Positions 18,288-26,752 are shown, counted from the first letter of the stretch. The stretch is DNA of 64,000 nt from Streptomyces lomondensis (GCF_014651035.1 NZ_BMWC01000011.1:62001-126000); one strand, 5' to 3'. Program-made: numbers and translations. Notes: generated from the sequence alone by a model not told the origin.

Positions 18288-18476
18288 ATGCGTGAAAAGC
18301 TGCCCGCCGCCGCCCTCTGCGCCGTCGCCCTCGTGGGCGTGCTCGCGCCGTCCGCCGCCGCGGCCCCCGCGCTGCCGCTGCCCCTGCCGGCCGCCGGCAC
18401 CGAGCCCCTGCTCTCCGAGGCGATCGGCATCGAGGGCCCGCTGATCCAGAACGTCAGTCTGCCCACGCTGAAGTAG
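18288..18476 (+). CDS. Small secreted peptide
   Basis: 62 residues from ATG 18288 (AAAGG at 18269-18273 is rather far upstream; GTG 18267 is an alternative start). The signal peptide (EKLPAAALCAVALVGVLAPS with AAAA cleavage region) is followed by a mature part of about 35 residues ending GPLIQNVSLPTLK. There are no cysteines. The last 23 bases overlap the end of the convergent UPF0114-IstB gene, so its natural 3' end may have been replaced or truncated. The family is unknown. Confidence 0.6.
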   Translation: MREKLPAAALCAVALVGVLAPSAAAAPALPLPLPAAGTEPLLSEAIGIEGPLIQNVSLPTLK

Positions 18477-19680
18477 CGCGCCGCATCCGGTAGCTGTCGC
18501 CGTCCAGCCGCACGATCTCGGCGTGATGGGCCAGGCGGTCCGCCATCGCCGGGGCACAGGCGCCGAAGACCTCGTCCCAGCGGCCGAGCGGGCGGTCGCT
18601 GGTCACGATCAGCGAGGCGCGCTCGTAGCGGTGCGCGACCAGCTGGAAGAACAGGCCGGCTGTGGCCGCGTCGAAGGGCGTGTAGCCGACCTCGTCGACG
18701 ATCAGCAGAGCGTGTTCGTCGAGAGCGGCCAGCTCCGCGTCGAGCCGTCCGGCGGCCCGGGCCTCGGAGAGCCTGGTGGCCCACTCGGCGGCGGTCGCGA
18801 ACAGCACCCGGTGCCCGGCCTGGCAGGCCCGCACGCCGAGGGCGATGGCCAGATGGGTCTTGCCGGTGCCGGGCGGGCCGACGAACACGACGTTGCGCCG
18901 GGCGGCGACGAAGTCCGCCTTGCCGAGCCGGGCCACGGCCTCCCGGTCGAAGCCCCGGGGGTGCTGCTCGTCGAAGTCCTCCAGCAGCTTGCGGGCCGGG
19001 AAGCCGGCGGCGCGGATCCGGGCCTCGGCGTCCGCGTCCGGCTCCGGCTGCCGAGGGAGGGGCGGCAGGGCCGCCGGGGTCTCGGGCTCCGGCGGCCGGT
19101 GCCGCTGGTCTCCGTGCCCGGGCTCGGCCTGCGGGTGCTGGGCCGGAGCGCGGTCGGCGTGCCCGCGATCCCCGTGGGCGGCCATCGGTCCGGACATGTA
19201 CGCGAGGATCGCGGCCGAGGCGATGAACGCCATGTGGATCACCGTCCCCCACAGCAGGGCGTGCCGGGAGGTGTGGTGGACGTCCACGAACATCTGGAGC
19301 AGATGGACGGAGGAGATGCCGACGATCGCCGTGGCGAGCTTGACCTTCAGCACGTTGGAGTTGACGTGCGAGAGCCATTCGGGCTGGTCGCGGTGGCCCT
19401 GGAGGCCGATGCGCGAGACGAACGTCTCATAGCCGCCGACGATCACCATGATCAGCAGGTTGGCGATCATGACGACGTCGACCAGCTTGAGCACCGCGAG
19501 CATCACGTACGTCTCGGTGGCGTGCCCGCTGACGCACATGAGGATTAAGGTCCAGAGCTCCTTGAAGAACTTGTAGACGTAGACGCCCTGGGCGGCCACG
19601 AGCCCGAAGTACAGCGGGGCCTGGAGCCAGCGGGTGGCGAACAGGGCGTATCCGAGCGTGGTGGTGGTGGGGTTCCGCAC
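18454..19680 (-). CDS. Fusion of UPF0114 (YqhA) membrane domain and IstB-type ATPase
   Basis: 408 residues, GTG start at 19680, one uninterrupted frame. Residues 1-165 form a UPF0114/TIGR00645 (YqhA) integral membrane protein with about four helices (for example LYFGLVAAQGVYVYKFF, VDVVMIANLLIMVIVGG and KLATAIVGISSVHLLQMF). A His/Pro/Glu-rich linker spans 166-218. Residues 219-400 match the AAA+ core of IstB, the IS21-family transposition helper: AEARIRAAGFPARK, Walker A GPPGTGKTH at 268-276, Walker B LLIVDEVGY at 325-333, sensor VTSDRPLGRW. The helical N-terminal domain of IstB is absent and no istA lies nearby. It may be an exapted or captured IS21 fragment. The function of either half is unknown. 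Confidence 0.85.
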   Translation of the reverse strand: MRNPTTTTLGYALFATRWLQAPLYFGLVAAQGVYVYKFFKELWTLILMCVSGHATETYVMLAVLKLVDVVMIANLLIMVIVGGYETFVSRIGLQGHRDQPEWLSHVNSNVLKVKLATAIVGISSVHLLQMFVDVHHTSRHALLWGTVIHMAFIASAAILAYMSGPMAAHGDRGHADRAPAQHPQAEPGHGDQRHRPPEPETPAALPPLPRQPEPDADAEARIRAAGFPARKLLEDFDEQHPRGFDREAVARLGKADFVAARRNVVFVGPPGTGKTHLAIALGVRACQAGHRVLFATAAEWATRLSEARAAGRLDAELAALDEHALLIVDEVGYTPFDAATAGLFFQLVAHRYERASLIVTSDRPLGRWDEVFGACAPAMADRLAHHAEIVRLDGDSYRMRRATSAWAD

Positions 19681-19872
19681 AGTCGGCCATTCTTCGGGGC
19701 CGCGCCGGAAAACCTGAATTCACACCACACGTTGGAATGAAAAGGCATTAAGTACGACCGGACGCGCAGATCACACCACCGGGCGCGGTCGATCAGGCAC
19801 ACTGGACGTTTGGCCGAGGCGTCGAGCTGTCGAGCCGTCCGAGCCGTCCGGCCCGAGAAAGGGTGCCCGCGC

Positions 19873-21519
19873 GTGAATGGTCCGCTGATCGTCCAGTCCG
19901 ACAAGACCCTGCTCCTGGAAGTCGACCACGAGCGGGCCGACGACTGCCGTCGGGCCATCGCCCCGTTCGCGGAGCTGGAGCGGGCGCCGGAGCACATCCA
20001 CACCTACCGGGTGACCCCGCTGGGCCTGTGGAACGCGCGCGCGGCGGGCCATGACGCCGAGCAGGTCGTGGACGCCCTGGTGGAGTACAGCCGCTACCCG
20101 GTGCCGCACGCGCTGCTCGTCGACATCGCCGAGACGATGGACCGCTACGGGCGGCTGTCCCTGGTCAAGCACCCGGCGCACGGGCTGGTCCTGACGTCCA
20201 CGGACCGGCCGGTGCTGGAGGAGGTACTGCGCTCGAAGCGGATCGCTCCGCTGGTCGGCGCCCGGATCGACCCGGACACGGTCGCCGTGCACCCCTCCGA
20301 GCGCGGGCAGATCAAGCAGACGCTGCTGAAGCTGGGCTGGCCGGCCGAGGACCTCGCCGGGTACGTCGACGGCGAGGCGCACGCGATCGAACTGGCCGAG
20401 GACGGCTGGGCGCTGCGGCCGTACCAGAAGCAGGCGGTGGAGAACTTCTGGCACGGCGGGTCGGGCGTCGTCGTCCTGCCCTGCGGCGCCGGGAAGACGC
20501 TGGTCGGCGCCGGGGCGATGGCGCAGGCGAAGTCCACGACGCTGATCCTCGTCACGAACACGGTCTCCGCCCGGCAGTGGAAGCACGAGCTGGTGCGGCG
20601 GACGTCGCTCACCGAGGAGGAGATCGGCGAGTACAGCGGGACGCGCAAGGAGATCCGGCCCGTCACGATCGCCACGTACCAGGTGCTGACCACCAAGCGG
20701 AAGGGTGTCTATCCGCATCTGGAGCTGTTCGACTCGCGCGACTGGGGGCTGATCGTCTACGACGAGGTGCACCTGCTGCCCGCGCCGGTCTTCAAGTTCA
20801 CCGCCGACCTCCAGGCGCGCCGGCGCCTCGGCCTGACGGCGACCCTGGTCCGCGAGGACGGCCGCGAGTCGGACGTGTTCTCCCTGATCGGGCCCAAGCG
20901 GTTCGACGCGCCGTGGAAGGAGATCGAGGCGCAGGGGTACATCGCGCCCGCCGACTGCGTCGAGGTCCGGGTCAATCTCACGGACGCCGAGCGGCTCGCG
21001 TACGCCACGGCCGAGACGGAGGAGAAGTACCGCTTCTGCGCGACGACGGACACCAAACGGAAGGTCACGGAGGCGATCGTCCGCCGCTTCGCCGGGCAGC
21101 AGATCCTGGTGATCGGCCAGTACATCGACCAGCTCGACGAGCTGGGTGAGCACCTGGACGCGCCCGTGATCAAGGGCGAGACGTCGAACGCGCAGCGGGA
21201 GAAGCTGTTCGACGCCTTCCGGGAGGGCGAGATCAGCGTGCTCGTGGTGTCCAAGGTCGCGAACTTCTCGATCGACCTGCCGGAGGCGACCGTCGCCGTC
21301 CAGGTCTCGGGCACCTTCGGCTCGCGCCAGGAGGAGGCCCAGCGCCTCGGCCGGGTGCTGCGCCCCAAGTCGGACGGCCACCAGGCGCACTTCTACTCCG
21401 TGGTCGCCCGGGACACCATCGACCAGGACTTCGCCGCCCACCGGCAGCGCTTCCTGGCGGAGCAGGGGTACGCGTACCGGATCATGGACGCGGACGAGCT
21501 GCTGGCCGAGGAGGCGTAG
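19873..21519 (+). CDS. DNA repair helicase XPB
   Basis: 548 residues from GTG 19873 (GAGAAAGGG upstream), the size of bacterial XPB. An N-terminal damage-recognition-like domain (about 1-180) is followed by superfamily 2 motifs: LPCGAGKT at 202-209 (Walker A), DEVH at 297-300, TATL at 322-325 and QRLGR at 490-494. It is a 3'-5' DNA helicase related to eukaryotic XPB/ERCC3, expected in the cytoplasm. The helicase-associated protein at 15340 is the usual genomic companion; here the two are separated by the two peptide genes and the UPF0114-IstB fusion. Confidence 0.95.
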   Translation: MNGPLIVQSDKTLLLEVDHERADDCRRAIAPFAELERAPEHIHTYRVTPLGLWNARAAGHDAEQVVDALVEYSRYPVPHALLVDIAETMDRYGRLSLVKHPAHGLVLTSTDRPVLEEVLRSKRIAPLVGARIDPDTVAVHPSERGQIKQTLLKLGWPAEDLAGYVDGEAHAIELAEDGWALRPYQKQAVENFWHGGSGVVVLPCGAGKTLVGAGAMAQAKSTTLILVTNTVSARQWKHELVRRTSLTEEEIGEYSGTRKEIRPVTIATYQVLTTKRKGVYPHLELFDSRDWGLIVYDEVHLLPAPVFKFTADLQARRRLGLTATLVREDGRESDVFSLIGPKRFDAPWKEIEAQGYIAPADCVEVRVNLTDAERLAYATAETEEKYRFCATTDTKRKVTEAIVRRFAGQQILVIGQYIDQLDELGEHLDAPVIKGETSNAQREKLFDAFREGEISVLVVSKVANFSIDLPEATVAVQVSGTFGSRQEEAQRLGRVLRPKSDGHQAHFYSVVARDTIDQDFAAHRQRFLAEQGYAYRIMDADELLAEEA

Positions 21520-21534
21520 CGCTCGGCGGTCCGG

Positions 21535-21726
21535 TCACCGGTGGCGCCGGACCACGCCCACTTCCTCTTCGTACTGGCCGAGGATGATCACGTCGAAGTC
21601 GGCGCCGGCGAAGACCCTGACCGCGCGCAGGGCGTCGCCGAGGGGGTGCCGGTGGCTGCCCGTCGCTGCGGTCGCGCCCGGAGGGCGGCCCGATGCCGGG
21701 GCGGGGGAGATGGTTGCTGCGCTCAT
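21535..21726 (-). CDS. Small hypothetical protein
   Basis: 63 residues from ATG 21726 with GGAG 4-5 bases upstream. It is Ala/Pro-rich at the N-terminus; then LGDALRAVRVFAGADFDVII and a short EEE cluster. The second half resembles small Streptomyces proteins often found upstream of helicase genes, but the family has no known role. A longer overlapping frame (to 21931) is less plausible because it lacks a start signal. The hairpin GTGCG-TTTT-CGCAC lies just upstream. Confidence 0.5.
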   Translation of the reverse strand: MSAATISPAPASGRPPGATAATGSHRHPLGDALRAVRVFAGADFDVIILGQYEEEVGVVRRHR

Positions 21727-21735
21727 GTCTCCATA

Positions 21736-21749
21736 GTGCGTTTTCGCAC
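21736..21749. promoter_or_regulatory. Inverted repeat in front of the small minus-strand gene
   Basis: GTGCGTTTTCGCAC has 5-base arms around TTTT, 10 bases upstream of ATG 21726. It could be an operator or a leader hairpin. Confidence 0.35.
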
Positions 21750-21835
21750 GTAAAGCCCGCGTCGGCCTGGGGGCCCACTCTCGGTACCGCGCTCGTACGC
21801 CTGCGGGCCGACTCCTGCCCCTCCGGGAGGAGGGT

Positions 21836-21873
21836 CTCGTCCCCTAGGGGATGAGAAACAGGGGATGAGAAAA
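21836..21873. promoter_or_regulatory. Inverted repeat plus tandem direct repeat upstream of helD-like gene
   Basis: CTCGTCCCC-TA-GGGGATGAG is a near-perfect palindrome (21836-21855). The unit AGGGGATGAGAAA occurs twice, at 21846-21858 and 21860-21872, so the right arm of the palindrome is repeated. It sits 135 bases upstream of the GTG at 22009 in the divergent intergenic region, suitable for a regulator site. Confidence 0.5.
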
Positions 21874-22008
21874 CCGTTCGCGGCCACCGCCCCCGCTCCT
21901 CTAAGATCTCCGCTCTTCCCGCCTCCCCCACGGAGTGCCGCCGACCGGACGGAAACCGGCCGGCATCTCACCGCCCTCTCCTCAGCAGGTCCTTCCGGAG
22001 GCACCCCC

Positions 22009-24051
22009 GTGTCCACGCCCGTCGGCGACCCCCTTTCCCGTGAGCGCTCCCACCTCGCCGCGTCCCGCTCCGCCCTGCGGGCGATGCGCGAGGACGTCGA
22101 GGCCCTCGACATCAGCGACGTCACCGCGAACTGGGTCAACGCCGAAGTCCTCGCCCACCAGATCGACGAGCGCATCAAGGCCCTGGCCGACCTCAGCGAC
22201 ACCCCGCTGTTCTTCGGCCGGCTCGACTACCTGCGGGCGCCCGGCGCTTCACAGGCGGAAGGCGCCGAGGGCGAGCGCTTCTACATCGGGCGGCGGCATG
22301 TGCACGACGCCGACGGCGACCCCATGGTCATCGACTGGCGCGCACCGGTCTCCCAGCCGTTCTACCGGGCCTCCAAGAAGGACCCGATGGACATCGCGCT
22401 GCGCCGCCGCTTCGGCTACACGGGCGGCGACCTCACGGCGTACGAGGACGAGCACCTCTCCGATCCCGCGGAGGCCGCGCGGACCAGCAAGCTGCTCCAG
22501 CAGGAGATCGAGCGGCCGCGTGTCGGCCCGATGCGGGACATCGTCGCGACGATCCAGCCGGAGCAGGACGAGATCGTACGGTCCGGCCTAGCCGGCTCGG
22601 TGTGCGTGCAGGGCGGCCCCGGCACCGGGAAGACCGCCGTCGGCCTGCACCGGGTCGCCTACCTCCTCTACGCGCACCGCGAGCGCCTGGCCCGCACCGG
22701 CACGCTGGTCATCGGCCCGAACCGGTCCTTCCTGCACTACATCGAACAGGTGCTGCCCGCGCTCGGCGAGTTGACGGTGCGGCAGGCGACCGTCGAGGAC
22801 CTCGTGTCGCACGTCGAGACCAAGGGCGCGGACGACGCCACGTCCGCGGTCGTCAAGGGCGACGCCCGCATGGCCGAGGTACTGCGCAGAGCCCTCTACT
22901 CCCACGTCACGATGCCCACCGAGCCGGTCGTGGTCGTGCGCGGCTCCCGCCGCTGGCGGGTCCCGGCGTACGAACTTCAGGACAGCGTCCGCGAGTTGCT
23001 CGACCGCGACATCCGCTACGGCGCCGCCCGCGAGGCCCTGCCGCAGCGCATCGCGCACGCGGTGCTGGTGCAGATGGAGCGCTCGGGTGAGGCGCCGGAC
23101 GACCGGGTGCAGGACGCGGTGGCCCGCAACAGCGCGGTGAAGGCGGCGGTCAAGGCGGTCTGGCCTGCCGTCGACCCGGCGAAACTGGTGCTGCGGCTGC
23201 TGGCGGACGCGGACTTCCTCGCCGCACACGCGGACGGGATCCTCGACGAGGACGAGCAGAAGGCGATCCTCTGGGCGAAGCCGGCGCGCAGCGTGAAGTC
23301 GGCGAAGTGGTCGGCGGCCGACGCCGTCCTGATCGACGAGGCCACCGACCTGATCCAGCGCACGCACTCCCTCGGGCATGTCGTCCTCGACGAGGCGCAG
23401 GACCTCTCCCCCATGCAGTACCGCGCGGTCGGCCGCCGCTGCACGACCGGCAGCGCGACGGTCCTCGGCGACCTGGCGCAGGGCACCACGCCGTGGGCGA
23501 CGCGCAGCTGGCAGGAGGCGCTGACCCACCTGGGCAAGGGGGACGCGGTGATCGAGGAACTGACGGCCGGTTTCCGCGTACCGACGGACGTCATCACGTA
23601 CGCCTCCCGCCTGCTGCCGCACATCGCCCCCGGCCTCACGCCCGTCGTGTCGATCCGCGAGAACCCGGGCCGCTTCGAGGTCCGCGAGGTCTCCGGGACC
23701 GCCGACGTGGTCACCGCCTGCCGCGAGTCCCTGCGCCACGAGGGCTCGACGGGCCTGATCGCGGCGGACGCGCGCGTACCGGAACTGGCCAGGGCCCTGA
23801 CGGAGTCCGGCATCCCGTACCTCGGCCCTGGCGAGGAAACCACCCAGGACACCCGCCTGACCCTGGTCCCGGCGTCCCTGGCGAAGGGCCTGGAGTACGA
23901 CTACGTCGTCCTGGACGAGCCCCGGGCGGTGGTCGACGGCGAACCGGACGAACGGACGGGGTTGCGGCGCCTGTACGTGGCACTGACGAGGGCGGTATCG
24001 GGCCTGACGGTGACACACGCGGCCCCGCTGCCGCCCCAACTCACCGCTTAG
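22009..24051 (+). CDS. helD: HelD/HelR-type superfamily 1 ATPase acting on RNA polymerase
   Basis: 680 residues from GTG 22009, with GGAGG at 21997-22001; the frame is open upstream to 21865 but without a start signal. Walker A is GGPGTGKT at 202-209, and DEAQDLSP at 461-468 is the Walker B. The N-terminus (residues 1-120) is a coiled-coil-like arm (HLAASRSALRAMREDVEALD) as in HelD proteins that clear stalled RNA polymerase. The C-terminal domain has LVPASLAKGLEYDYVVLDE and LYVALTRAV, typical of UvrD-like folds. Some actinobacterial members (HelR) protect against rifamycins; I see no rifamycin-associated 19-mer upstream, so that role is not supported here. Confidence 0.88.
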   Translation: MSTPVGDPLSRERSHLAASRSALRAMREDVEALDISDVTANWVNAEVLAHQIDERIKALADLSDTPLFFGRLDYLRAPGASQAEGAEGERFYIGRRHVHDADGDPMVIDWRAPVSQPFYRASKKDPMDIALRRRFGYTGGDLTAYEDEHLSDPAEAARTSKLLQQEIERPRVGPMRDIVATIQPEQDEIVRSGLAGSVCVQGGPGTGKTAVGLHRVAYLLYAHRERLARTGTLVIGPNRSFLHYIEQVLPALGELTVRQATVEDLVSHVETKGADDATSAVVKGDARMAEVLRRALYSHVTMPTEPVVVVRGSRRWRVPAYELQDSVRELLDRDIRYGAAREALPQRIAHAVLVQMERSGEAPDDRVQDAVARNSAVKAAVKAVWPAVDPAKLVLRLLADADFLAAHADGILDEDEQKAILWAKPARSVKSAKWSAADAVLIDEATDLIQRTHSLGHVVLDEAQDLSPMQYRAVGRRCTTGSATVLGDLAQGTTPWATRSWQEALTHLGKGDAVIEELTAGFRVPTDVITYASRLLPHIAPGLTPVVSIRENPGRFEVREVSGTADVVTACRESLRHEGSTGLIAADARVPELARALTESGIPYLGPGEETTQDTRLTLVPASLAKGLEYDYVVLDEPRAVVDGEPDERTGLRRLYVALTRAVSGLTVTHAAPLPPQLTA

Positions 24052-24114
24052 CTCGCGCAGCTCGCAGCTCGCAGCTCGCTTAGCTGCGGGCAATCGTGCC
24101 GCTAAGGGCGGCAC

Positions 24115-24160
24115 GGGTGGGCGCAGCGGCACCCCGCGGCGCCGGGCTGCGCACCCACCC
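24115..24160. terminator. Bidirectional terminator between helD-like gene and cutC
   Basis: GGGTGGGCGCAGC (24115-24127) pairs with GCTGCGCACCCACCC (24146-24160) with a one-step bulge, around a GC-rich loop. It lies between convergent genes. Just before it, a 7-base unit CAGCTCG is repeated about four times (24056-24078). Confidence 0.65.
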
Positions 24161-24187
24161 GCCCCCAGCCACAACACCGGGCACCCT

Positions 24188-24880
24188 TCAAGCCCCGTCC
24201 ACCGCAGCCCGCCACTCCGCAACGGCATCGGCAGACACCGGCTCGTCCCAGCCCCCGGGACGAGCCGCCCCACCGATGTGAAACCCGTCGACCCCGGCCT
24301 TCAACAGCACCGGCACATGACCGAGCCGCAACCCACCCCCCACCAGCAACTGCTGCTCATACCCCGGCTCCCCCGCCCGACCCGCCTCCGCGAGCAGCAC
24401 AGGCAGCCCGTCATCGACCCCGCCCACAGCCCCCGCCGTCAGATACGTGTCCAACCCCGGCATCCCATCCAGCTGCTTCCGCAGCGCATCCCGGTCCGCG
24501 GCCCGGTCGATCGCCCGGTGAAACGTCCAGGGGCACCCGTCCAGCACCCCCACAACCCGCTCCACAGCCCCCAGATCCACGCCACCCCCCGCGTCGAGGA
24601 ACCCGAGCACGAACTCCTCCGCCCCGGCCTCCCGCAGCTCCCCCGCCACCCGCACCAGCCGGTCCACGTCCCCCGCCGCGAAACCGTCGGCCGACCGCAG
24701 CATCACCCGCAGGGAGATGTCGACGGCCCGGCGGATCCCGGCAACGGTGGCGGCCGACGGCGTCAGCCCGTCGGCCGCCATGTCGGTGACCAGTTCGAGG
24801 CGGTCCGCGCCTCCCGCCTGGGCGGCGACCGCGTCCTCGACGCCGAGGGCGATCACCTCCAGGACTGCACGCTTGCTCAT
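24188..24880 (-). CDS. cutC: CutC family protein (copper homeostasis CutC)
   Basis: 230 residues. The TIM-barrel CutC family shows EVIALGVEDAVAAQAGGADR, RLELVTDMAADGLTPS, SLRVMLRS, and GGGLRLGHV and GVDGFHIGG near the C-terminus. The family name comes from copper tolerance in E. coli, where the evidence is disputed; the enzymatic role is not known. The start ATG has AAGGGG upstream. A DasR-like 16-mer lies 41 bases before the start codon, hinting at amino-sugar-linked control. Confidence 0.93.
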   Translation of the reverse strand: MSKRAVLEVIALGVEDAVAAQAGGADRLELVTDMAADGLTPSAATVAGIRRAVDISLRVMLRSADGFAAGDVDRLVRVAGELREAGAEEFVLGFLDAGGGVDLGAVERVVGVLDGCPWTFHRAIDRAADRDALRKQLDGMPGLDTYLTAGAVGGVDDGLPVLLAEAGRAGEPGYEQQLLVGGGLRLGHVPVLLKAGVDGFHIGGAARPGGWDEPVSADAVAEWRAAVDGA

Positions 24881-24920
24881 GGGGCCCCTTCGTCGGTCGG
24901 CATGGCGTCGGCGTTCGGCG

Positions 24921-24936
24921 ACAGGTCTAGTCCAAT
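24921..24936. promoter_or_regulatory. DasR-like operator (dre) upstream of cutC
   Basis: ACAGGTCTAGTCCAAT matches 13 of 16 positions of the recalled DasR consensus A(G/C)TGGTCTAGACCA(G/C)T, with the central GGTCTAG-CCA intact. It is 41 bases upstream of the cutC start. DasR is the GntR regulator that senses glucosamine-6-phosphate. Confidence 0.5.
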
Positions 24937-24989
24937 CAAAGACTACGCTGCCCACTCCCGCCGACTCCCAAGCCCACAGGGCCACGCCC

Positions 24990-25670
24990 TCACCCGAAGA
25001 TGTTCAGCTCCTTCGCCTCCACCCCGGCCAGCTCGAACGCCGGCGCCCCGTCGACCGGCCGCCCCGTGTACAGCCGGATCAGGGTCGGCCCGTCCCCGAT
25101 GAACCGCCCCGGGGGCCGCTCCCCGCCGCTCTCGCCCAGCCGCAGCGGCTCGTCCCGGTCGTCGAGGTCGGCGTGCAACGGCACCTGCCCCCGCTCGCGG
25201 GTGATCCGGGCGAGCAGCGCGAGCGCGTCCGGCAGCCCGGCCCCGCCGTACGCCCCCGGCTCCCCGAAGGCCTCGCGCACGTCCCCGGCGTGCACCCACT
25301 CCCCCAGCGCGATGGCGTCCAGCTTCCCGCCGGCCCCGGCGATCACGGGCCCGGCCTCGGTCATCCCGCGCTCCAGCTCGTCCACGATCCGCGCGTTGCT
25401 CCAGCCGTCCCGTTCGGCGATGTCCCGGTCGTTCGACTCGGGCGAGAACACGCCCTTCTCGAACCGGTTCTCCACCACGCGCGTCAGCGCGGCCGAGCAG
25501 TGCGCCAGCACCGCCCGCACCGTCCAGCCCGGACACGCGGCGACCGGCAGGGCGAAGTCGTCGTCGGCCCTGCCCCGCAGCAGCGGAACGAGAGCGTCGC
25601 GCTCGGTCGTGAGCAGCCGCCCGGGCTGCTCGGGGTCCCGTACGTCGTGCACATCAGCAGGAGTCGTCAT
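24990..25670 (-). CDS. TIGR03083/maleylpyruvate-isomerase-like DinB-fold protein
   Basis: 226 residues from ATG 25670. The N-terminal half matches the mycothiol-dependent maleylpyruvate isomerase N domain: CPGWTVRAVLAHCSAAL, then ELERGMTEAGPVI, and EWVHAGDVREAF with metal-binding His. The C-terminal SCP2-like part (FELAGVEAKELNIFG) is also typical of the family. The enzyme probably uses mycothiol for an isomerisation or S-transfer; the substrate is unknown. A related DinB domain is present in the GNAT fusion at 31603. Confidence 0.82.
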   Translation of the reverse strand: MTTPADVHDVRDPEQPGRLLTTERDALVPLLRGRADDDFALPVAACPGWTVRAVLAHCSAALTRVVENRFEKGVFSPESNDRDIAERDGWSNARIVDELERGMTEAGPVIAGAGGKLDAIALGEWVHAGDVREAFGEPGAYGGAGLPDALALLARITRERGQVPLHADLDDRDEPLRLGESGGERPPGRFIGDGPTLIRLYTGRPVDGAPAFELAGVEAKELNIFG

Positions 25671-25717
25671 GCACCCCACGCTAGGTCGTGTCCCCCGGTC
25701 GGCGGGAGAATGACCCC

Positions 25718-26377
25718 ATGGCCGATCTCGACACCCTGCGCACCCGCTTCGCCCGCGCCCTGGAAGCGGCCCGGGGACCGGCCGGCGGCCCGGACCCGGC
25801 GCCGTACGCCGACAACCTGCTCACCCGCTGGCAGGAGCCGCAGCGCCGCTACCACACGGTCGGGCACCTCGCGGCGGTCCTGGACCGCGTCGACGTGCTG
25901 GAGAAGTACGCGCACGACCCGGACGTGGTCCGCCTGGCCGCCTGGTTCCACGACGCGGTCTACCTCCCCGACCGCTCCGAGAACGAGGAACGCTCGGCCC
26001 GCCTCGCCGAACGCGCCCTCACGGAAGCCGGCGTTCCGGCCGCGAAGACCGCCGAGGTGGCCCGCCTGGTCCGCCTCACCGCCGGCCACGACCCCGCCGA
26101 CGACGACCCCGACGGCCAGGTCCTGTGCGACGCCGACCTGTCGATCCTGGCCTCGCCGCCGTCGGCGTACGCCGCCTACACGGCCGCCGTCCGCGAGGAG
26201 TACCACTTCGTCCCGAACGACGCCTTCCGCACGGGCCGGGCCGCGGTCCTGCGCCAACTCCTCGCCCTCCCGCGGCTGTTCAGGACGCCGTACGGAGCGT
26301 CGGAGTGGGAGGCGACGGCCCGCTACAACCTGCGGTCGGAACTGGAACTGCTCCAGGACTCGCCCTCCGGGCCCTAA
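25718..26377 (+). CDS. HD-domain metal-dependent phosphohydrolase
   Basis: 219 residues from ATG 25718, with GGGAG about 10 bases upstream. Key residues are RYHTVGH (H46, H50), WFHDAVY with the HD pair H78-D79, and CDADLSIL supplying a later Asp. This is the small HD fold of nucleotidases or cyclic-nucleotide phosphodiesterases; the substrate is unknown. It is divergent from the DinB-fold gene, with only 47 bases between starts, and is followed by the Trypco-like gene. Confidence 0.88.
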   Translation: MADLDTLRTRFARALEAARGPAGGPDPAPYADNLLTRWQEPQRRYHTVGHLAAVLDRVDVLEKYAHDPDVVRLAAWFHDAVYLPDRSENEERSARLAERALTEAGVPAAKTAEVARLVRLTAGHDPADDDPDGQVLCDADLSILASPPSAYAAYTAAVREEYHFVPNDAFRTGRAAVLRQLLALPRLFRTPYGASEWEATARYNLRSELELLQDSPSGP

Positions 26378-26413
26378 GGTTGGCCCCACCGCACTACGGG
26401 GAGGGGAGCACGG

Positions 26414-26752
26414 ATGGACGACACCAGCGAGCCCGAGGTCATCGAGCCGAGCCTGCCGTTCTGGGTCACCGTCACCGAGGAGGGCGACGACGACTCGATG
26501 GGCCTGTTCGGCGGCGGGGGCGGCGAACCGGCCCTGCGGTCCGTCCCGCTCGGCCCCCTGCGCAAGAACCTCACGGAAACCGTCGACGCCCTCCAGCAGC
26601 TGTTCGAGGACGCCGCGGCCCGGGGCGGCACCCTGCCGCTCGCCGAGGCCCAGCTGTCCTTCCAGGTCACCGCGAGCGGCGGCATCCAGCTCGTCGGCAC
26701 CGGCCAGATGCAGGGCACCCGCGGTCTGACCCTGGTCTTCAAGCGGCCCTGA
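26414..26752 (+). CDS. Small protein of the trypsin-co-occurring (Trypco1/CU044_2847) type
   Basis: 112 residues with no signal peptide. Sequence features are an acidic N-terminus, a central helix LRKNLTETVDALQQLFEDAA, and a strand-rich C-terminus (AEAQLSFQVTASGGIQLVGT). This matches, from memory, the small domain annotated as CU044_2847 family/Trypco1, which occurs beside trypsin-like or caspase-like proteases in predicted bacterial conflict systems. Here it is immediately upstream of a caspase-like gene, which supports the link. The family assignment needs a profile search. Confidence 0.65.
   Translation: MDDTSEPEVIEPSLPFWVTVTEEGDDDSMGLFGGGGGEPALRSVPLGPLRKNLTETVDALQQLFEDAAARGGTLPLAEAQLSFQVTASGGIQLVGTGQMQGTRGLTLVFKRP

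Noticed and set aside
18454..19200. Complete IS21 insertion sequence
   Set aside because: Only the IstB ATPase core is present. There is no istA, no terminal inverted repeats and no target duplication visible, and the frame is fused to a UPF0114 domain.
21780..22009. Rifamycin-associated element upstream of the HelD-like gene
   Set aside because: I looked for the conserved 19-mer inverted repeat with GGGGCTTGC-type arms and found only a different palindrome.
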